Assembly: GCF_041435055.1 (NCBI RefSeq)
Contig: NZ_CP108002.1
Coordinates: 7,688,001-7,752,000 of the forward strand
Direction of reading: 5' to 3'
Source: Streptomyces sp. NBC_00341
Lineage (GTDB): Bacteria > Actinomycetota > Actinomycetes > Streptomycetales > Streptomycetaceae
DNA length: 64,000 nucleotides
The notes beneath the pieces are model-generated. The model saw nothing but the letters and a program-made list of their open reading frames with translations, was not told the origin of the DNA and searched no databases. The position numbers and the translations under genes are program-made. Below are positions 35,703 to 45,055 of the stretch, piece by piece; the first letter of the stretch is position 1; the number at the start of each line of letters is the position of its first letter.

Positions 35703-36890
35703 ATGCAGACCGAATCCGACTGGATCACCACACCGATCACCGCAGACCTCCTGCGCGGGGCGCTCGACCTGGAGCGCACCGAGCACGGAGTGCGCCCGCA
35801 CCGGCTGCCCGCCCGCGCCCGCGCACAGTGCGCAGACGCGCAGTTGGCGATGGCGGAGGCCCAGCCGTCCGGCGTGCGGCTGGTGTTCCGTACCGCCGCC
35901 ACCGTGATCGAGCTGGACGCACTCCGCACCAAGACGGCCTACCAGGGCGCGCCGCCCCGCCCCGACGGCGTCTACGACCTGCTCGTCGACGGCCGCCTCG
36001 CGGGGCAGGGGAGCGTGACCGGCGGCAACGTCCTCCTGGTCGACATGACCGCCGGGACCGCGCAGACGCAGCCGGGACCGGTCGGCACCGTACGGTTCGC
36101 CGGGCTGCCCGAAGGCGTCAAGGACATCGAGATCTGGCTGCCGTACAACGAGAACACCGAGCTCGTCGCCCTGCGAACCGACGCCCCCGTCGAACCCGCC
36201 CCCGACCGGGGCCGCAAGGTGTGGCTGCATCACGGCAGTTCGATCAGCCACGGCTCGGACGCCGCGAGCCCCACCAGCACCTGGCCCGCACTGGCGGCCT
36301 CCCTCGGCGGGGTGGAGCTGGTCAACCTGGGCCTGGGCGGCAGCGCGCTGCTCGACCCGTTCACGGCGCGGGCGATGCGCGACACCCCCGCGGACCTGAT
36401 CAGCGTCAAGATCGGCCTCAATCTCGTCAACGCCGACCTGATGCGGCTGCGGGCCTTCACCCCGGCGGTGCACGGCTTCCTCGACACCGTCCGCGAGGGG
36501 CACCCCACCGCTCCGCTGCTGGTCGTCTCGCCCGTCCTGTGCCCCATCCACGAGGACACCCCGGGCCCGAGCATGCCCGACTTCAGCAACCTCAGTGAGG
36601 GAAGGCTCCAGTTCAAGGCCATGGGCGACCCTTCGGAGAGGGCCGCGGGGAAGCTGACGCTCAACGTCATCCGGGAGGCCCTGAGCGACCTCGTCGAGCA
36701 GCGCGCCGCCGACGACCCGAACCTGTACTACCTCGACGGCCGCGCTCTGTACGGAGAGCGGGACTTCGCCGAACTGCCGCTGCCGGACCAGCTCCACCCG
36801 GACGCGGCCACCCACCGGCGCATGGGCGACCGGTTCGCCGCCCTCGCCTTCGCCCCCGACGGCCCGTTCGCCGCGGAACGCCCGGCCTGA
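35703..36890 (+). CDS. SGNH/GDSL-type hydrolase with N-terminal beta domain
   Basis: A 395-residue two-domain esterase. The N-terminal half (about 1-170) is a beta-rich domain with RPDGVYDLLVDG, resembling the GxDLY-type domain that precedes some SGNH hydrolases. The catalytic half has block I HHGSSISHG (Ser nucleophile, GSS in place of GDS), GLGGSALL (oxyanion Gly), a KIGLNLVN Asn block and the DQLHPD Asp/His dyad. No signal peptide is seen. Such enzymes often deacetylate sugars. It is probably co-transcribed with the TetR gene and is close to the glycosidase cluster, which would fit removal of acetyl groups; that is inference. Confidence 0.82.
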   Translation: MQTESDWITTPITADLLRGALDLERTEHGVRPHRLPARARAQCADAQLAMAEAQPSGVRLVFRTAATVIELDALRTKTAYQGAPPRPDGVYDLLVDGRLAGQGSVTGGNVLLVDMTAGTAQTQPGPVGTVRFAGLPEGVKDIEIWLPYNENTELVALRTDAPVEPAPDRGRKVWLHHGSSISHGSDAASPTSTWPALAASLGGVELVNLGLGGSALLDPFTARAMRDTPADLISVKIGLNLVNADLMRLRAFTPAVHGFLDTVREGHPTAPLLVVSPVLCPIHEDTPGPSMPDFSNLSEGRLQFKAMGDPSERAAGKLTLNVIREALSDLVEQRAADDPNLYYLDGRALYGERDFAELPLPDQLHPDAATHRRMGDRFAALAFAPDGPFAAERPA

Positions 36891-36902
36891 TCAATTCGTC
36901 GG

Positions 36903-36966
36903 TCACTGGGTCACCGCGTCACCGCGTCACCGCGTCACCGCGTCACTGCGTCAATGCGTCAGCCCG
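36903..36966. repeat. 8-bp tandem repeat in an intergenic region
   Basis: Eight octamers in a row: tcactggg, four perfect tcaccgcg, tcactgcg, tcaatgcg and tcagcccg. It lies just after the SGNH hydrolase stop and runs into the terminator hairpin. Confidence 0.92.
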
Positions 36967-37000
36967 TCGGCCGGTCCGGGGTTCCGGTCCGGCCGACGGG
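36963..37000. terminator. two-way terminator hairpin
   Basis: Perfect 12-bp arms (36963-36974 with 36989-37000) around a 14-nt loop, placed between the converging SGNH hydrolase and surface-protein genes. Confidence 0.75.
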
Positions 37001-37006
37001 CGTACG

Positions 37007-37834
37007 TCACATGCCGGGCGGGACCCGGGACGGGCGGCCGTTGCCACGGGTCAGCGAGTAGCCGAAGACGGCCGCGAGCGCGCCCAGCACCCCGCCGCCG
37101 ACGGTCCACAGCCAGCGGTCGGTCCACCACCCCGAGGCCCAGCCGTCCTCGGGCTCACCCGCGAGCGGGACCGGGGCGGCGGAGGCGTCGTCGTCGGAGG
37201 CCTGCTCGGCCGAGGACACCCCGGGCACCAGCGGCTTGGAGAGCGTGCCGTCGACGTCCCCGGCACCGCCCTTCCCGGCCGAGGTGACCTCGACCTCGGT
37301 CCGCACCGGCAGACCGAGATCCGCCGAGGGCAGATCGACGACGGTGAGGCGGACGTAATAGCTTCCGGGCAGCGGGTCGTTGGCCCACGGCTCCGACCAG
37401 GCCCTGACGGTCCGCAGGACGCAGGTGAGCTCGACCGTGGCGGCGTCGGCCGCGGCCTTGCCGGTCTGCTTGCCGTACATGCAGGCCTGACGGCGCCGCA
37501 GCCCGTCGTACACGTCGATCTGCCACGTCGAGACGCCGTGCCGGGTGGCGGCCTCGGGCAGGGTGACCTTCGCCTTGACGGTGGGCCGCTGGCCCGCGTC
37601 GGCCGGGAACACCCAGTACAGGTAGTCGCCCGTGGATCCGCCGGCGGTGGCGGTCTGGTTCTGCTGGATCGCGGTGGCGGTACGGAAGGCGGTGCCCGCC
37701 TCCGTGGGGCCGGAGCCGTCGCCGGAGGCGCTGGGGCTCGGTGACGGGTCGTCCGCGACGGCGGCCCCCGCCCCGGTCAGCAGGGCGAGGCCGGTCAGCA
37801 GCGCACCCGCGAGCACACGTGTCGTACGGATCAT
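37007..37834 (-). CDS. exported membrane-anchored partner of the VWA protein
   Basis: A 275-residue protein with a signal peptide (about 1-27), a beta-rich extracellular region with two Cys (QACMYG, LTCVL), an acidic Ser/Ala linker and one membrane helix (about 238-260) before a short basic tail. No known domain is recognised. The ATG overlaps the stop of the VWA gene by 4 bp, so the two are coupled and probably act together on the outer face of the membrane. Confidence 0.85.
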   Translation of the reverse strand: MIRTTRVLAGALLTGLALLTGAGAAVADDPSPSPSASGDGSGPTEAGTAFRTATAIQQNQTATAGGSTGDYLYWVFPADAGQRPTVKAKVTLPEAATRHGVSTWQIDVYDGLRRRQACMYGKQTGKAAADAATVELTCVLRTVRAWSEPWANDPLPGSYYVRLTVVDLPSADLGLPVRTEVEVTSAGKGGAGDVDGTLSKPLVPGVSSAEQASDDDASAAPVPLAGEPEDGWASGWWTDRWLWTVGGGVLGALAAVFGYSLTRGNGRPSRVPPGM

Positions 37835-39105
37835 CGGTTGGTCCTCCAGACGGCGATGCGCCAGCGCGAGATCCAGCCGGTCAGCAGGCCCGCGACCAGT
37901 CCGGTGAGGACGAGCACGCCGAGCAGCCACCAGCCGCGGCCCAGGCCGAACGCGGCGACATCGGCCGCGTTGTCGGGCCCGTCCACCACGTCGACGGTCA
38001 GCTCGACCGGCATTCCGGGCGAGGTCTTCACAGAGGCGGGCGCCGAGAAGGAGTTGCTGACCTGGAGGCAGACGGTCTCGGGGACCGGCTCCTCGTCGTC
38101 ATCGTCCTGCTCGGGCCTGGGGTAGCGCAGTCCGGACGAGATGGCGTCGGTGCGCCCGGTCCCGGATTCGGAACCCCTGACGATCTCCCGGCCGTGCACG
38201 GTCACCGCCCGCAGCAGGGTCCCGTAGTCGTTGTTCACGGCGCGGTCCGCGAAGACGCTGACCGAGGCGCGCAGTTCCTGGCCGGGGAGTACCTCCACCC
38301 GGTACCAGCGGTGCTCACCGATCTTCTCGCGGTCGGTGTAGAGGCCCGCCTTGAGCTTCGGGGCGTCGGTGCAGCTGTCCGCGCCCTCCGTCGCCACGGG
38401 GGTGACGACGGGCTCTGCCGCCCGGTCGACCAACTGCTTTACGCGGCCGGAGAGTTGATCGGTGTGCTGGACGGCGGTGTATGTGCCGCCGGTGGCCTCC
38501 GCGATGCAGGTCAGCTGCTTGCGGATCTTCTCGTTCGGCACCAGGCCGAGGGTGTCGATGACCAGGTGGATGCCGCGTGCGGCGATGTCCCGGGCCACCT
38601 CGCACGGGTCGAGCGGGCCGCAGGTGTCCTCGCCGTCGCTGATCAGCACGATCCGGCGGGTGGAGTCGCCGCCCTCCAGATCGTCGGCGGCGCCCAGCAG
38701 GGCGGGTCCGATCGGGGTCCAGCCGGTGGGCGCGAGGGTGGCGACCGCGGTCTTGGCCTCCGTGCGGTCGAGCGGGCCGACCGGGTAGAGCGCCTTGGTG
38801 TCCTTGCAGCCGACCTTCCGGTCGTCGCCCGGGTAGTCGGCGCCGAGGGTGCGGATGCCGAGCTGCACCTGCTCGGGCACCGCGTCCAGGACCTCGTTGA
38901 ACGCCTGCTTCGCCGCGGTCATCCGGGACTGGCCGTCGATGTCGCGGGTCCGCATGGAGCCACTGACATCGAGCACCAGCTCGACCTTGGGGGACGCTTT
39001 CGTGGGGGTTTCATCGGCCGCGGCGGGGAGGGCCGAGCCGAGCCCGGCGGTCAGGGTGGCGAGCAGAATACCCACCCCGACCGTCAGCCTTCTTCTTATG
39101 ATCAT
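37831..39105 (-). CDS. von Willebrand factor A domain surface protein
   Basis: A 424-residue exported protein. A signal peptide (about 1-30) leads to a VWA domain (about 38-220) with the full metal-ion site LVLDVSGSM (Asp-x-Ser-x-Ser) and LISDGED. A second beta-rich region follows and a membrane helix lies near 390-412, with the basic tail in the cytoplasm. Extracellular Cys pairs suggest disulphides. VWA proteins bind partners through a metal ion; the ligand here is unknown. The start ATG at 39105 is supported by the signal peptide. Confidence 0.9.
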   Translation of the reverse strand: MIIRRRLTVGVGILLATLTAGLGSALPAAADETPTKASPKVELVLDVSGSMRTRDIDGQSRMTAAKQAFNEVLDAVPEQVQLGIRTLGADYPGDDRKVGCKDTKALYPVGPLDRTEAKTAVATLAPTGWTPIGPALLGAADDLEGGDSTRRIVLISDGEDTCGPLDPCEVARDIAARGIHLVIDTLGLVPNEKIRKQLTCIAEATGGTYTAVQHTDQLSGRVKQLVDRAAEPVVTPVATEGADSCTDAPKLKAGLYTDREKIGEHRWYRVEVLPGQELRASVSVFADRAVNNDYGTLLRAVTVHGREIVRGSESGTGRTDAISSGLRYPRPEQDDDDEEPVPETVCLQVSNSFSAPASVKTSPGMPVELTVDVVDGPDNAADVAAFGLGRGWWLLGVLVLTGLVAGLLTGWISRWRIAVWRTNR

Positions 39106-39192
39106 CGCCGGATAGTAGTGAACATCAGTTCGCTATCCAAAACGGGTCGCTGACGGGACGTCGGCCGGTCGCCCGGCTGCCACCGCCCGCGT

Positions 39193-40686
39193 TCAGCCCT
39201 GCGGGCGGTCCGCGCCCAGCAGCGGTCCGGCCGCCCGGTCCAGTACCGAGCCGATCCGGTCCCAGGTGGCCAGGTCCCTTTCCACCGCCGCGAGTTGCCG
39301 GTCCTCGCCGGAACGCCAGCCGGTGGCGACGGCGACCGGGTCCGTCCCCGTGGCGGCAGAGGCGGCGAGGGCCGCCGCGCCCACCGCGACGAGTTCGCCG
39401 CTGGCCGGTACCGTCACCGGACGCCCCGACAGCCGCCGTACGGTCTCCACCCACTGGTGTCCCTGGGCGCCGCCGCCGATCAGCAGCAGCGGCCGGGCCG
39501 CCACCTCGGGGTCCGCCGGGTCGAGCCCGCAGGCGCGGAGCAGTTCGTCGAGCGCCCGCAGCACGGTGAAGACCGCGCCCTCGTAGGCGGCGCCCAGGAG
39601 TTGCTGGGGGGTGGTGTCGTGCCGCAGCCCGGTGAGGAGGCCGGAGGCGGTGGGCAGGTCGGGGGTGCGTTCGCCGTCCAGGTAGGGCAGGACCACGGCC
39701 TCGCCGCCGGGTGCGGCGTCGGCGCGGTCCAGGCCGAGCAGGGCGGCGACCTTGTCCACGGCGAGCGTGCAGTTGAGGGTGCAGGCCAGCGGGAGGTACG
39801 TGCCGTCGGCCGCGGCGAAGCCGGAGAGCGCGGCGGAGGCGGGCCTGGTCCGGGAGGCGGCGAAGACCGTGCCGGAGGTGCCCAGGCTGAGCACCGGGTG
39901 GTCCAGGAGCCCGGCGCCGCCGAGCCCGAGACCGACGGCGGCGCTCATGTTGTCACCGGTGCCCGCCGCGACGGCGATACCGGCGGGCAGGCCGAGTGCC
40001 TCGGCCGCACCTGCGGTCAGTGAGCCGATGCGGGCCGCGCCGCTCGCGGCCACTTCGGGCAGCGACGCGGGCTCGATGGAGAGGAGTTCGAGCAGCTCGG
40101 GGTCGTAGGTTCCGGTGGCGGTGGAGTACCAGCAGGTGCCGGACGCGTCGCCGGGGTCGGTGACGGCGCGGCCGGACAGCCGCTCGGTGAGGAAGTCGTG
40201 GGGCAGCCGGATCGCCGCCACCGCCGCGGCGGTGGCGGGTTCGTTCTCCCGCAGCCACTGCCATTTCGACGCCGTCATCGCGGCCACCGGCACGGAGCCG
40301 GTGCGCGCGGTCCAGGCGTCGGGTCCGCCCAGCGCCGCGGTGAGGGCGGCGGCCTGCGGGGCGGAACGGGTGTCGTTCCACAGCAGGGCAGGGCGCAGTG
40401 GGGCGCCGTTCGCGTCCAGTACGACGAGGCCGTGCTGCTGGCCCGCCACGGCGATCCCGGCGACAGCGGAGGCGGGGACGCCCGACTCCTCGAGCCCGGC
40501 GGCGACCGCGTCGCACAGCGCCTGCCACCACACCTCGGGGTCCGTCTCGCGGGCCCCGGCCTCCCCGGTGACGACATGGGGGGCACGGCCGACGGCGAGC
40601 AGCCGGCCGGTCGCGATGTCGACGAACGCCGCTTTGGTGGACTGGGTGGAGCTGTCCACACCGATGACGACGGTGAGCGGCGGCAT
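39193..40686 (-). CDS. xylB: xylulokinase
   Basis: A 497-residue FGGY-family kinase that phosphorylates D-xylulose with ATP, the step after xylose isomerase. The N-terminal ATPase motif GVDSSTQSTKAAFVD, the substrate segment GIAVAGQQHGLV and the later GTGDNMSAAVG and LIGGGAQGHQW match XylB. The ATG at 40686 is preferred over 40698 because gagg lies 6 nt before it. It is divergent from xylA, the arrangement known in Streptomyces rubiginosus. It would feed xylose carbon from the GH31 step into the pentose phosphate pathway. Confidence 0.94.
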   Translation of the reverse strand: MPPLTVVIGVDSSTQSTKAAFVDIATGRLLAVGRAPHVVTGEAGARETDPEVWWQALCDAVAAGLEESGVPASAVAGIAVAGQQHGLVVLDANGAPLRPALLWNDTRSAPQAAALTAALGGPDAWTARTGSVPVAAMTASKWQWLRENEPATAAAVAAIRLPHDFLTERLSGRAVTDPGDASGTCWYSTATGTYDPELLELLSIEPASLPEVAASGAARIGSLTAGAAEALGLPAGIAVAAGTGDNMSAAVGLGLGGAGLLDHPVLSLGTSGTVFAASRTRPASAALSGFAAADGTYLPLACTLNCTLAVDKVAALLGLDRADAAPGGEAVVLPYLDGERTPDLPTASGLLTGLRHDTTPQQLLGAAYEGAVFTVLRALDELLRACGLDPADPEVAARPLLLIGGGAQGHQWVETVRRLSGRPVTVPASGELVAVGAAALAASAATGTDPVAVATGWRSGEDRQLAAVERDLATWDRIGSVLDRAAGPLLGADRPQG

Positions 40687-41001
40687 GGCTGGCCTCATTC
40701 TCTGGTCTCAGGGGTCGGTCCCGCGTGGCGGGATGCCGTGGGGACATCGCCCTGCGGGTATTTGATCGTACGGAGAACAAATTAGGTGATCGAAGCGGCG
40801 GGGAACAGGGGGTGGGGTGGATTTCCGTCAAGCGGCGGATTAGGTAGTCGGGCGGGTGTTCGTGCGAGAGGGTGGGTATGGAGTCGGGCTGGGGGGTTAC
40901 GTCGCCGGGGTGGTCGGTGCATGATTAGTCATGACACTGAACAAATTGAGGTTCGGCCGCCCGACCGGCTGCGGACCCATGGCACCGAAGGCGGTTGGAC
41001 C
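40687..41001. promoter_or_regulatory. divergent xylB/xylA control region
   Basis: A 315-bp gap with two AT-rich islands. Each carries gaacaaatt (40775-40783 and 40939-40947), both read on the plus strand, and the first also has tttg 13 bp before the caaa. They are candidate sites for the ROK regulator encoded after xylA. No exact match to the LacI-type operator of the glycosidase cluster is present. Confidence 0.55.
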
Positions 41002-42171
41002 ATGACCGAGCGTTTCACCCCCACCCCGCAGGACAAGTTCACCTTCGGCCTGTGGACCGTGGGCTGGCAGGGGCGCGACCCGTTCGGCGACGCGACCCGG
41101 GAGGCGATCGACCCGGTCGACACCGTGCAGCGCCTCGCGGAGCTCGGTGCGTACGGTGTGACGTTCCACGACGACGACCTGATCCCGTTCGGCTCGACGG
41201 ACTCCGAGCGCGAGGGCATCGTGAAGCGGTTCCGCCAGTCGCTGGACGCGGCCGGTCTCAAGGTTCCGATGGCCACGACGAACCTGTTCACGCACCCGGT
41301 GTTCAAGGACGGCGGGTTCACGTCGAACGACCGTGATGTGCGGCGGTTCGCGCTGCGCAAGGTGATCCGCAACATCGATCTGGCGGTCGAGCTGGGCGCT
41401 GAGACGTATGTGGCGTGGGGTGGCCGTGAGGGTGCGGAGTCCGGGGGTGCGAAGGACATCCGTCTCGCGCTGGACCGGATGAAGGAGGCGTTCGACCTGC
41501 TCGGGGAGTACGTCGTCGAGCAGGGCTACGACCTGAGGTTCGCCATCGAGCCGAAGCCGAACGAGCCGCGCGGGGACATCCTGCTGCCGACCGTCGGTCA
41601 CGCCCTGGCGTTCATCGAGCGCCTGGAGCGCCCGGAGATGTACGGCGTGAACCCGGAGGTCGGCCACGAGCAGATGGCCGGGCTGAACTTCGCGCACGGC
41701 ATCGCGCAGGCGATCTGGGCGGGCAAGCTCTTCCACCTGGACCTCAACGGCCAGTCCGGCATCAAGTACGACCAGGACCTCCGCTTCGGCGCCGGTGACC
41801 TGCGCCAGGCCTTCTGGCTCGTCGACCTGCTGGAGACGGCCGGCTACGAGGGCCCGCGCCACTTCGACTTCAAGCCGCCGCGGACCGAGGACTACGACGG
41901 CGTCTGGGCCTCGGCCGCGGGCTGCATGCGCAACTACCTGATCCTCAAGGACCGGGCCGCCGCCTTCCGCGCCGACCCGGTGGTGCAGGACGCGCTGCGC
42001 GCCTCCCGGCTGGACGAGCTGGCGCAGCCCACCGCCGCCGACGGGGTGGCGGGGCTGCTGGCCGACCGCTCCGCGTACGAGGACTTCGACGTGACGGCCG
42101 CGGCCGAGCGCGGCATGGCGTTCGAGGCCCTGGACCAGCTGGCGATGGACCACCTGCTCGGCGTCCGCTGA
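41002..42171 (+). CDS. xylA: xylose isomerase
   Basis: A 389-residue enzyme, the normal length for Streptomyces xylose (glucose) isomerase, that converts D-xylose to D-xylulose. The N-terminus [20 protein letters not shown], the active-site His segment [12 protein letters not shown], and the metal ligands in [16 protein letters not shown] and DLNGQ are all present. The ATG at 41002 gives the canonical start. It works with the divergent xylB product. Confidence 0.97.
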   Translation: MTERFTPTPQDKFTFGLWTVGWQGRDPFGDATREAIDPVDTVQRLAELGAYGVTFHDDDLIPFGSTDSEREGIVKRFRQSLDAAGLKVPMATTNLFTHPVFKDGGFTSNDRDVRRFALRKVIRNIDLAVELGAETYVAWGGREGAESGGAKDIRLALDRMKEAFDLLGEYVVEQGYDLRFAIEPKPNEPRGDILLPTVGHALAFIERLERPEMYGVNPEVGHEQMAGLNFAHGIAQAIWAGKLFHLDLNGQSGIKYDQDLRFGAGDLRQAFWLVDLLETAGYEGPRHFDFKPPRTEDYDGVWASAAGCMRNYLILKDRAAAFRADPVVQDALRASRLDELAQPTAADGVAGLLADRSAYEDFDVTAAAERGMAFEALDQLAMDHLLGVR

Positions 42172-42177
42172 CCCTGT

Positions 42178-42272
42178 CGCGGGGGCGGACGCGCTACTGG
42201 GACGCGCTCACTGGGACGTGCCTCCCTGGAGGCGCCTCCAGGGGGGCGCCCCGGGGCGCGTCCGCCCCCGCG
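42178..42272. terminator. nested long inverted repeats between convergent xylA and ROK genes
   Basis: Perfect 17-bp outer arms (42178-42194 with 42256-42272) enclose 61 bp that contains a second, perfect 20-bp palindrome at 42224-42243. The gap lies between the xylA stop and the ROK gene stop, so it can terminate both transcripts. Confidence 0.75.
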
Positions 42273-42312
42273 TCGCAGGTCGTGTCCGCGGGCAGACTGT
42301 CCGCAGCGCCCC

Positions 42313-43557
42313 TCAGGCCGTGCCGCGCCCCGCGTACGCCACCGGGTCCGCGAGCACGTCCGTCATGACCAGGGCCGCCGCACCCCGTGCCGCGTCACCC
42401 GCGACGGACGAGGCGCGCAGCCTGCCGCTGCCCGGGGACCACAGCCCGGACACGACCCGGCCCGTCAGCTCCTCGTCCACGGGCGGCGACAGCCACGGCA
42501 TCAGGTTCCGGTAGATCCCGCCGAGCACCACGGCGTCCGGGTCCAGCAGATTCACCGCCCCCGACAGCACCCGGCCCAGCATCCGGCCCGCCCCGGCAAC
42601 GGCGGCGACCGCCCGTTCGTCGCCCGCCCGGGTGCGCCGCTCCAGCTCGGCGACCGCGATGCCGCTGCCGGTCTCCTCGATGCCGGCGGCCCGCAGGAGC
42701 GCCGCCTGGCCCGCGTACTGCTCCAGGCAGCCGCGCGAACCGCAGCGGCACTGCGGCCCCCGCGAGTCCACCACCACGTGCCCGATCTCGCCGGCGAAGC
42801 CGTGCGCCCCGCGCAGCAGCTCGCCGTTGATGACCAGGGCGCCGCCGACGCCGATCTCACCGGTCAGGTAAAGGAAGCTCCGGATCCGGTCCAGCCCGCC
42901 GAACCACAGTTCGGCCAGCGCCGCCAGATTGGCCTCGTTCTCCGAACTCACGGCCAGCGCCTCGCGTCCGGGACGCTCCTCGGCCAGCGCGGCCGCGAAC
43001 AGCTCCTGCGCCGGGACCTGGTTCCAGCCGAGGTTCGGCGCCTGGCGCACCGCGCCGCCCGAGACCAGTCCGGGCAGCGCCAGCGCGACGCCCACCGGGA
43101 ACAGCTCCTGCTCGCCCGCCGACTCCAGGGTGCGCGCGGCGATCCTGGCCGCCCGCGCCAGCACCTCCGCGGGGGGCGCGCCCCGGTTGTCGAGGTGCTC
43201 GGTGAGCCGGACCCGGCCGGTGCCCGCCAGATCGACGACGCACACCGACACGTAGTCGATGTTGACCTCGACACCGAGCCCGGCCGGACCGGTCCTGGCC
43301 ATCTTGAGCGCGGTGCCGGGCCGGCCCGCCTGCCCGCTGAACGTCTTGCCGGACTCCGTCAGGAACCCGCTGTCGAGCAGCTGCTCGACGAGCGAGGAGA
43401 CGGCGGCCCGGGTCAGCCCTACCCGCGCGGCGACCCCGGCCCGGGTCGCCTCGCCCTCGCCCTCGTCACGGACGGCCCGCAGCACGAGGCTGAGGTTGCT
43501 GCGCCGGACGGTGTCCTTGTCGGCCTTGGGCCCCAGCGGCGTGAGGTTGCTCTTCAT
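42313..43557 (-). CDS. ROK-family transcriptional repressor, likely xylose-responsive
   Basis: A 414-residue ROK regulator. The N-terminal winged helix (about 18-80, with AARVGLTRAAVSSLVEQLL) precedes a sugar-kinase-like domain with the ROK zinc motif CRCGSRGCLEQY and GHVVVD. A complete HTH distinguishes it from ROK kinases. Its place next to xylA/xylB fits the XylR class; ROK regulators of xylose genes are known in Streptomyces (for example Rok7B7). The ATG at 43557 fits the family N-terminus. Confidence 0.9.
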   Translation of the reverse strand: MKSNLTPLGPKADKDTVRRSNLSLVLRAVRDEGEGEATRAGVAARVGLTRAAVSSLVEQLLDSGFLTESGKTFSGQAGRPGTALKMARTGPAGLGVEVNIDYVSVCVVDLAGTGRVRLTEHLDNRGAPPAEVLARAARIAARTLESAGEQELFPVGVALALPGLVSGGAVRQAPNLGWNQVPAQELFAAALAEERPGREALAVSSENEANLAALAELWFGGLDRIRSFLYLTGEIGVGGALVINGELLRGAHGFAGEIGHVVVDSRGPQCRCGSRGCLEQYAGQAALLRAAGIEETGSGIAVAELERRTRAGDERAVAAVAGAGRMLGRVLSGAVNLLDPDAVVLGGIYRNLMPWLSPPVDEELTGRVVSGLWSPGSGRLRASSVAGDAARGAAALVMTDVLADPVAYAGRGTA

Positions 43558-43662
43558 ATCGGTGCCGAGCCTATGCGATCTCGTACACCGGTACGGTCCG
43601 GATGCGGTTGCCCCCGGCCCCGGCCACGCCCGGTTCAAGGGGTGTGTCCGGGGCCGGCGGGC

Positions 43663-44328
43663 TCAGCCGGTGGCCCCGCGCTCCTTGAGCATGTCCGCCA
43701 TGAGCGCGATCTCCGACCGCTGGGCCGTCACCATGCCCGATGCCAGGTTCCTGATCTCGTCGGTGCCCGCGGCATCCGCGGCGGCCTGTGCCATGTCCGC
43801 GCCGGCCCGGTGGTGCGCCGTCATCAGCCGCAGGAACCGCACCTCCGCGTCCTTGCCCTTCGCCTTGCGCAGCGCGTCGAGTTCGGTGTCGGTCGCCATG
43901 CCGGGCATCAGCGCCCCGTCGCCGCGCGGGGTGACGGTGTGGCCCATCCACTCCATGGGCGGGCCGGGCGAACTCTTCGCACGGCCCCATATCTCCAGCC
44001 AGCCCAGCATCATGCCGCGCTGGTTGGCCTGGGTGTTGATGATGTCGAACGCGAGCCGGCGCACCGCCACGTCGGTGGTCCGGTCCCGGACGATGAACGC
44101 CATCTCGACCGCCTGCTGGTGGTGGACCGCCATGTCGCGGGCGAATCCGACGTCCGCGGAGGTCTCGGCGGGAGCGGACGCCGCCGCCTTCGCGTCCGGT
44201 GCAGGGGCCGAGGCGGAGGGGCGGGCCAGCATGAGCGCGACCAGGGCCAGCGCGAGCAGCAGCAGGGCGCCGCCGGCCAGCACCAGCGGGCGGGACGCAC
44301 GGACCGTGGACCCGGCCGAGGGGGTCAC
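43663..44328 (-). CDS. DUF305 membrane-anchored protein
   Basis: A 221-residue protein with one N-terminal membrane helix (about 16-36) and an extracellular four-helix DUF305 domain. The domain shows the His-rich pairs typical of the family: DMAVHHQQAVEMA and LMTAHHRAGADMA, with Met residues that could bind copper or other metal. The GTG start overlaps the DUF3105 stop by 4 bp. DUF305 proteins are often linked to metal handling, but no direct proof is available here. Confidence 0.88.
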   Translation of the reverse strand: MTPSAGSTVRASRPLVLAGGALLLLALALVALMLARPSASAPAPDAKAAASAPAETSADVGFARDMAVHHQQAVEMAFIVRDRTTDVAVRRLAFDIINTQANQRGMMLGWLEIWGRAKSSPGPPMEWMGHTVTPRGDGALMPGMATDTELDALRKAKGKDAEVRFLRLMTAHHRAGADMAQAAADAAGTDEIRNLASGMVTAQRSEIALMADMLKERGATG

Positions 44329-44972
44329 TTGGCGATCCCGCCGCTGCACGCGGCACCGGGCTCGGGGGTCTGCGGGCCCTGGACGTACTTCGTGAAGAAC
44401 TGTGCGACCCGGGCGTCGGAGGCGCTCTTCACGGTCACCTGCTTCCCCCAGGCGCTGAGCATCAACGGCGCGGCCTGGTCCTCGACAGGGCTCATCAGGG
44501 AGTACGGGGTGGCCGATACCCGTTCACCGAGCTTCTTCACGTCGGCGGGCGCCGCCTTGCCGTTGTACGTGACCCAGACGGCGCCGTGCTCCAGCGAGTG
44601 GACCGCGTTCTCCTTCGGTATCGCCTCGGTGTAGACGTCGGCGTCGCAGTTCATCCACGCCGGGTTGTGGTCGCCGCCGACCGGCGGGTTCATCGGGTAG
44701 TCGACCTTCTTGTCGACGTGGTCGCGCCCGAGCTTGTCCCAGCTCTTCTCACCCCGGACGGGCGAGGACTGGGCGGCGGTCTCGGCCTTGTCCTTCTTGT
44801 CGGCGGTGTTCATCAGGTAGCCGCCGCCCGCGACGAGGCCGGCCAGGACGACGACGGCGGCGGTGATCGTGATGACGCGGCTGCGGCGCTCGCGGGCCCG
44901 CTCCTTGCGGCGGGCCTCCTCCAGCTTGGCGCGGCGGGCGTTGGCGGGCGTGTGCTTCTTGGCGGAGGCCAT
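44325..44972 (-). CDS. DUF3105 membrane-anchored protein
   Basis: A 215-residue protein with a very basic cytoplasmic N-tail (about 1-32), a single helix (about 33-55) and an extracellular DUF3105 domain containing NPPVGGDHNPAWMNCD and VHSLEHGAVWVTY, the family's His/Cys-bearing motifs. Its function is unknown. It overlaps the DUF305 gene, and the pair is frequently found together, so they probably act in the same extracytoplasmic process. Confidence 0.88.
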   Translation of the reverse strand: MASAKKHTPANARRAKLEEARRKERARERRSRVITITAAVVVLAGLVAGGGYLMNTADKKDKAETAAQSSPVRGEKSWDKLGRDHVDKKVDYPMNPPVGGDHNPAWMNCDADVYTEAIPKENAVHSLEHGAVWVTYNGKAAPADVKKLGERVSATPYSLMSPVEDQAAPLMLSAWGKQVTVKSASDARVAQFFTKYVQGPQTPEPGAACSGGIAK

Positions 44973-45055
44973 TGGTGGGTCCTCTGGTTCGGTGAGCCGG
45001 ACGGTTTGCGGGCAGACGGATGAGCCCCCTCAGGAAGGGGGGACAGGCGCTGCTG

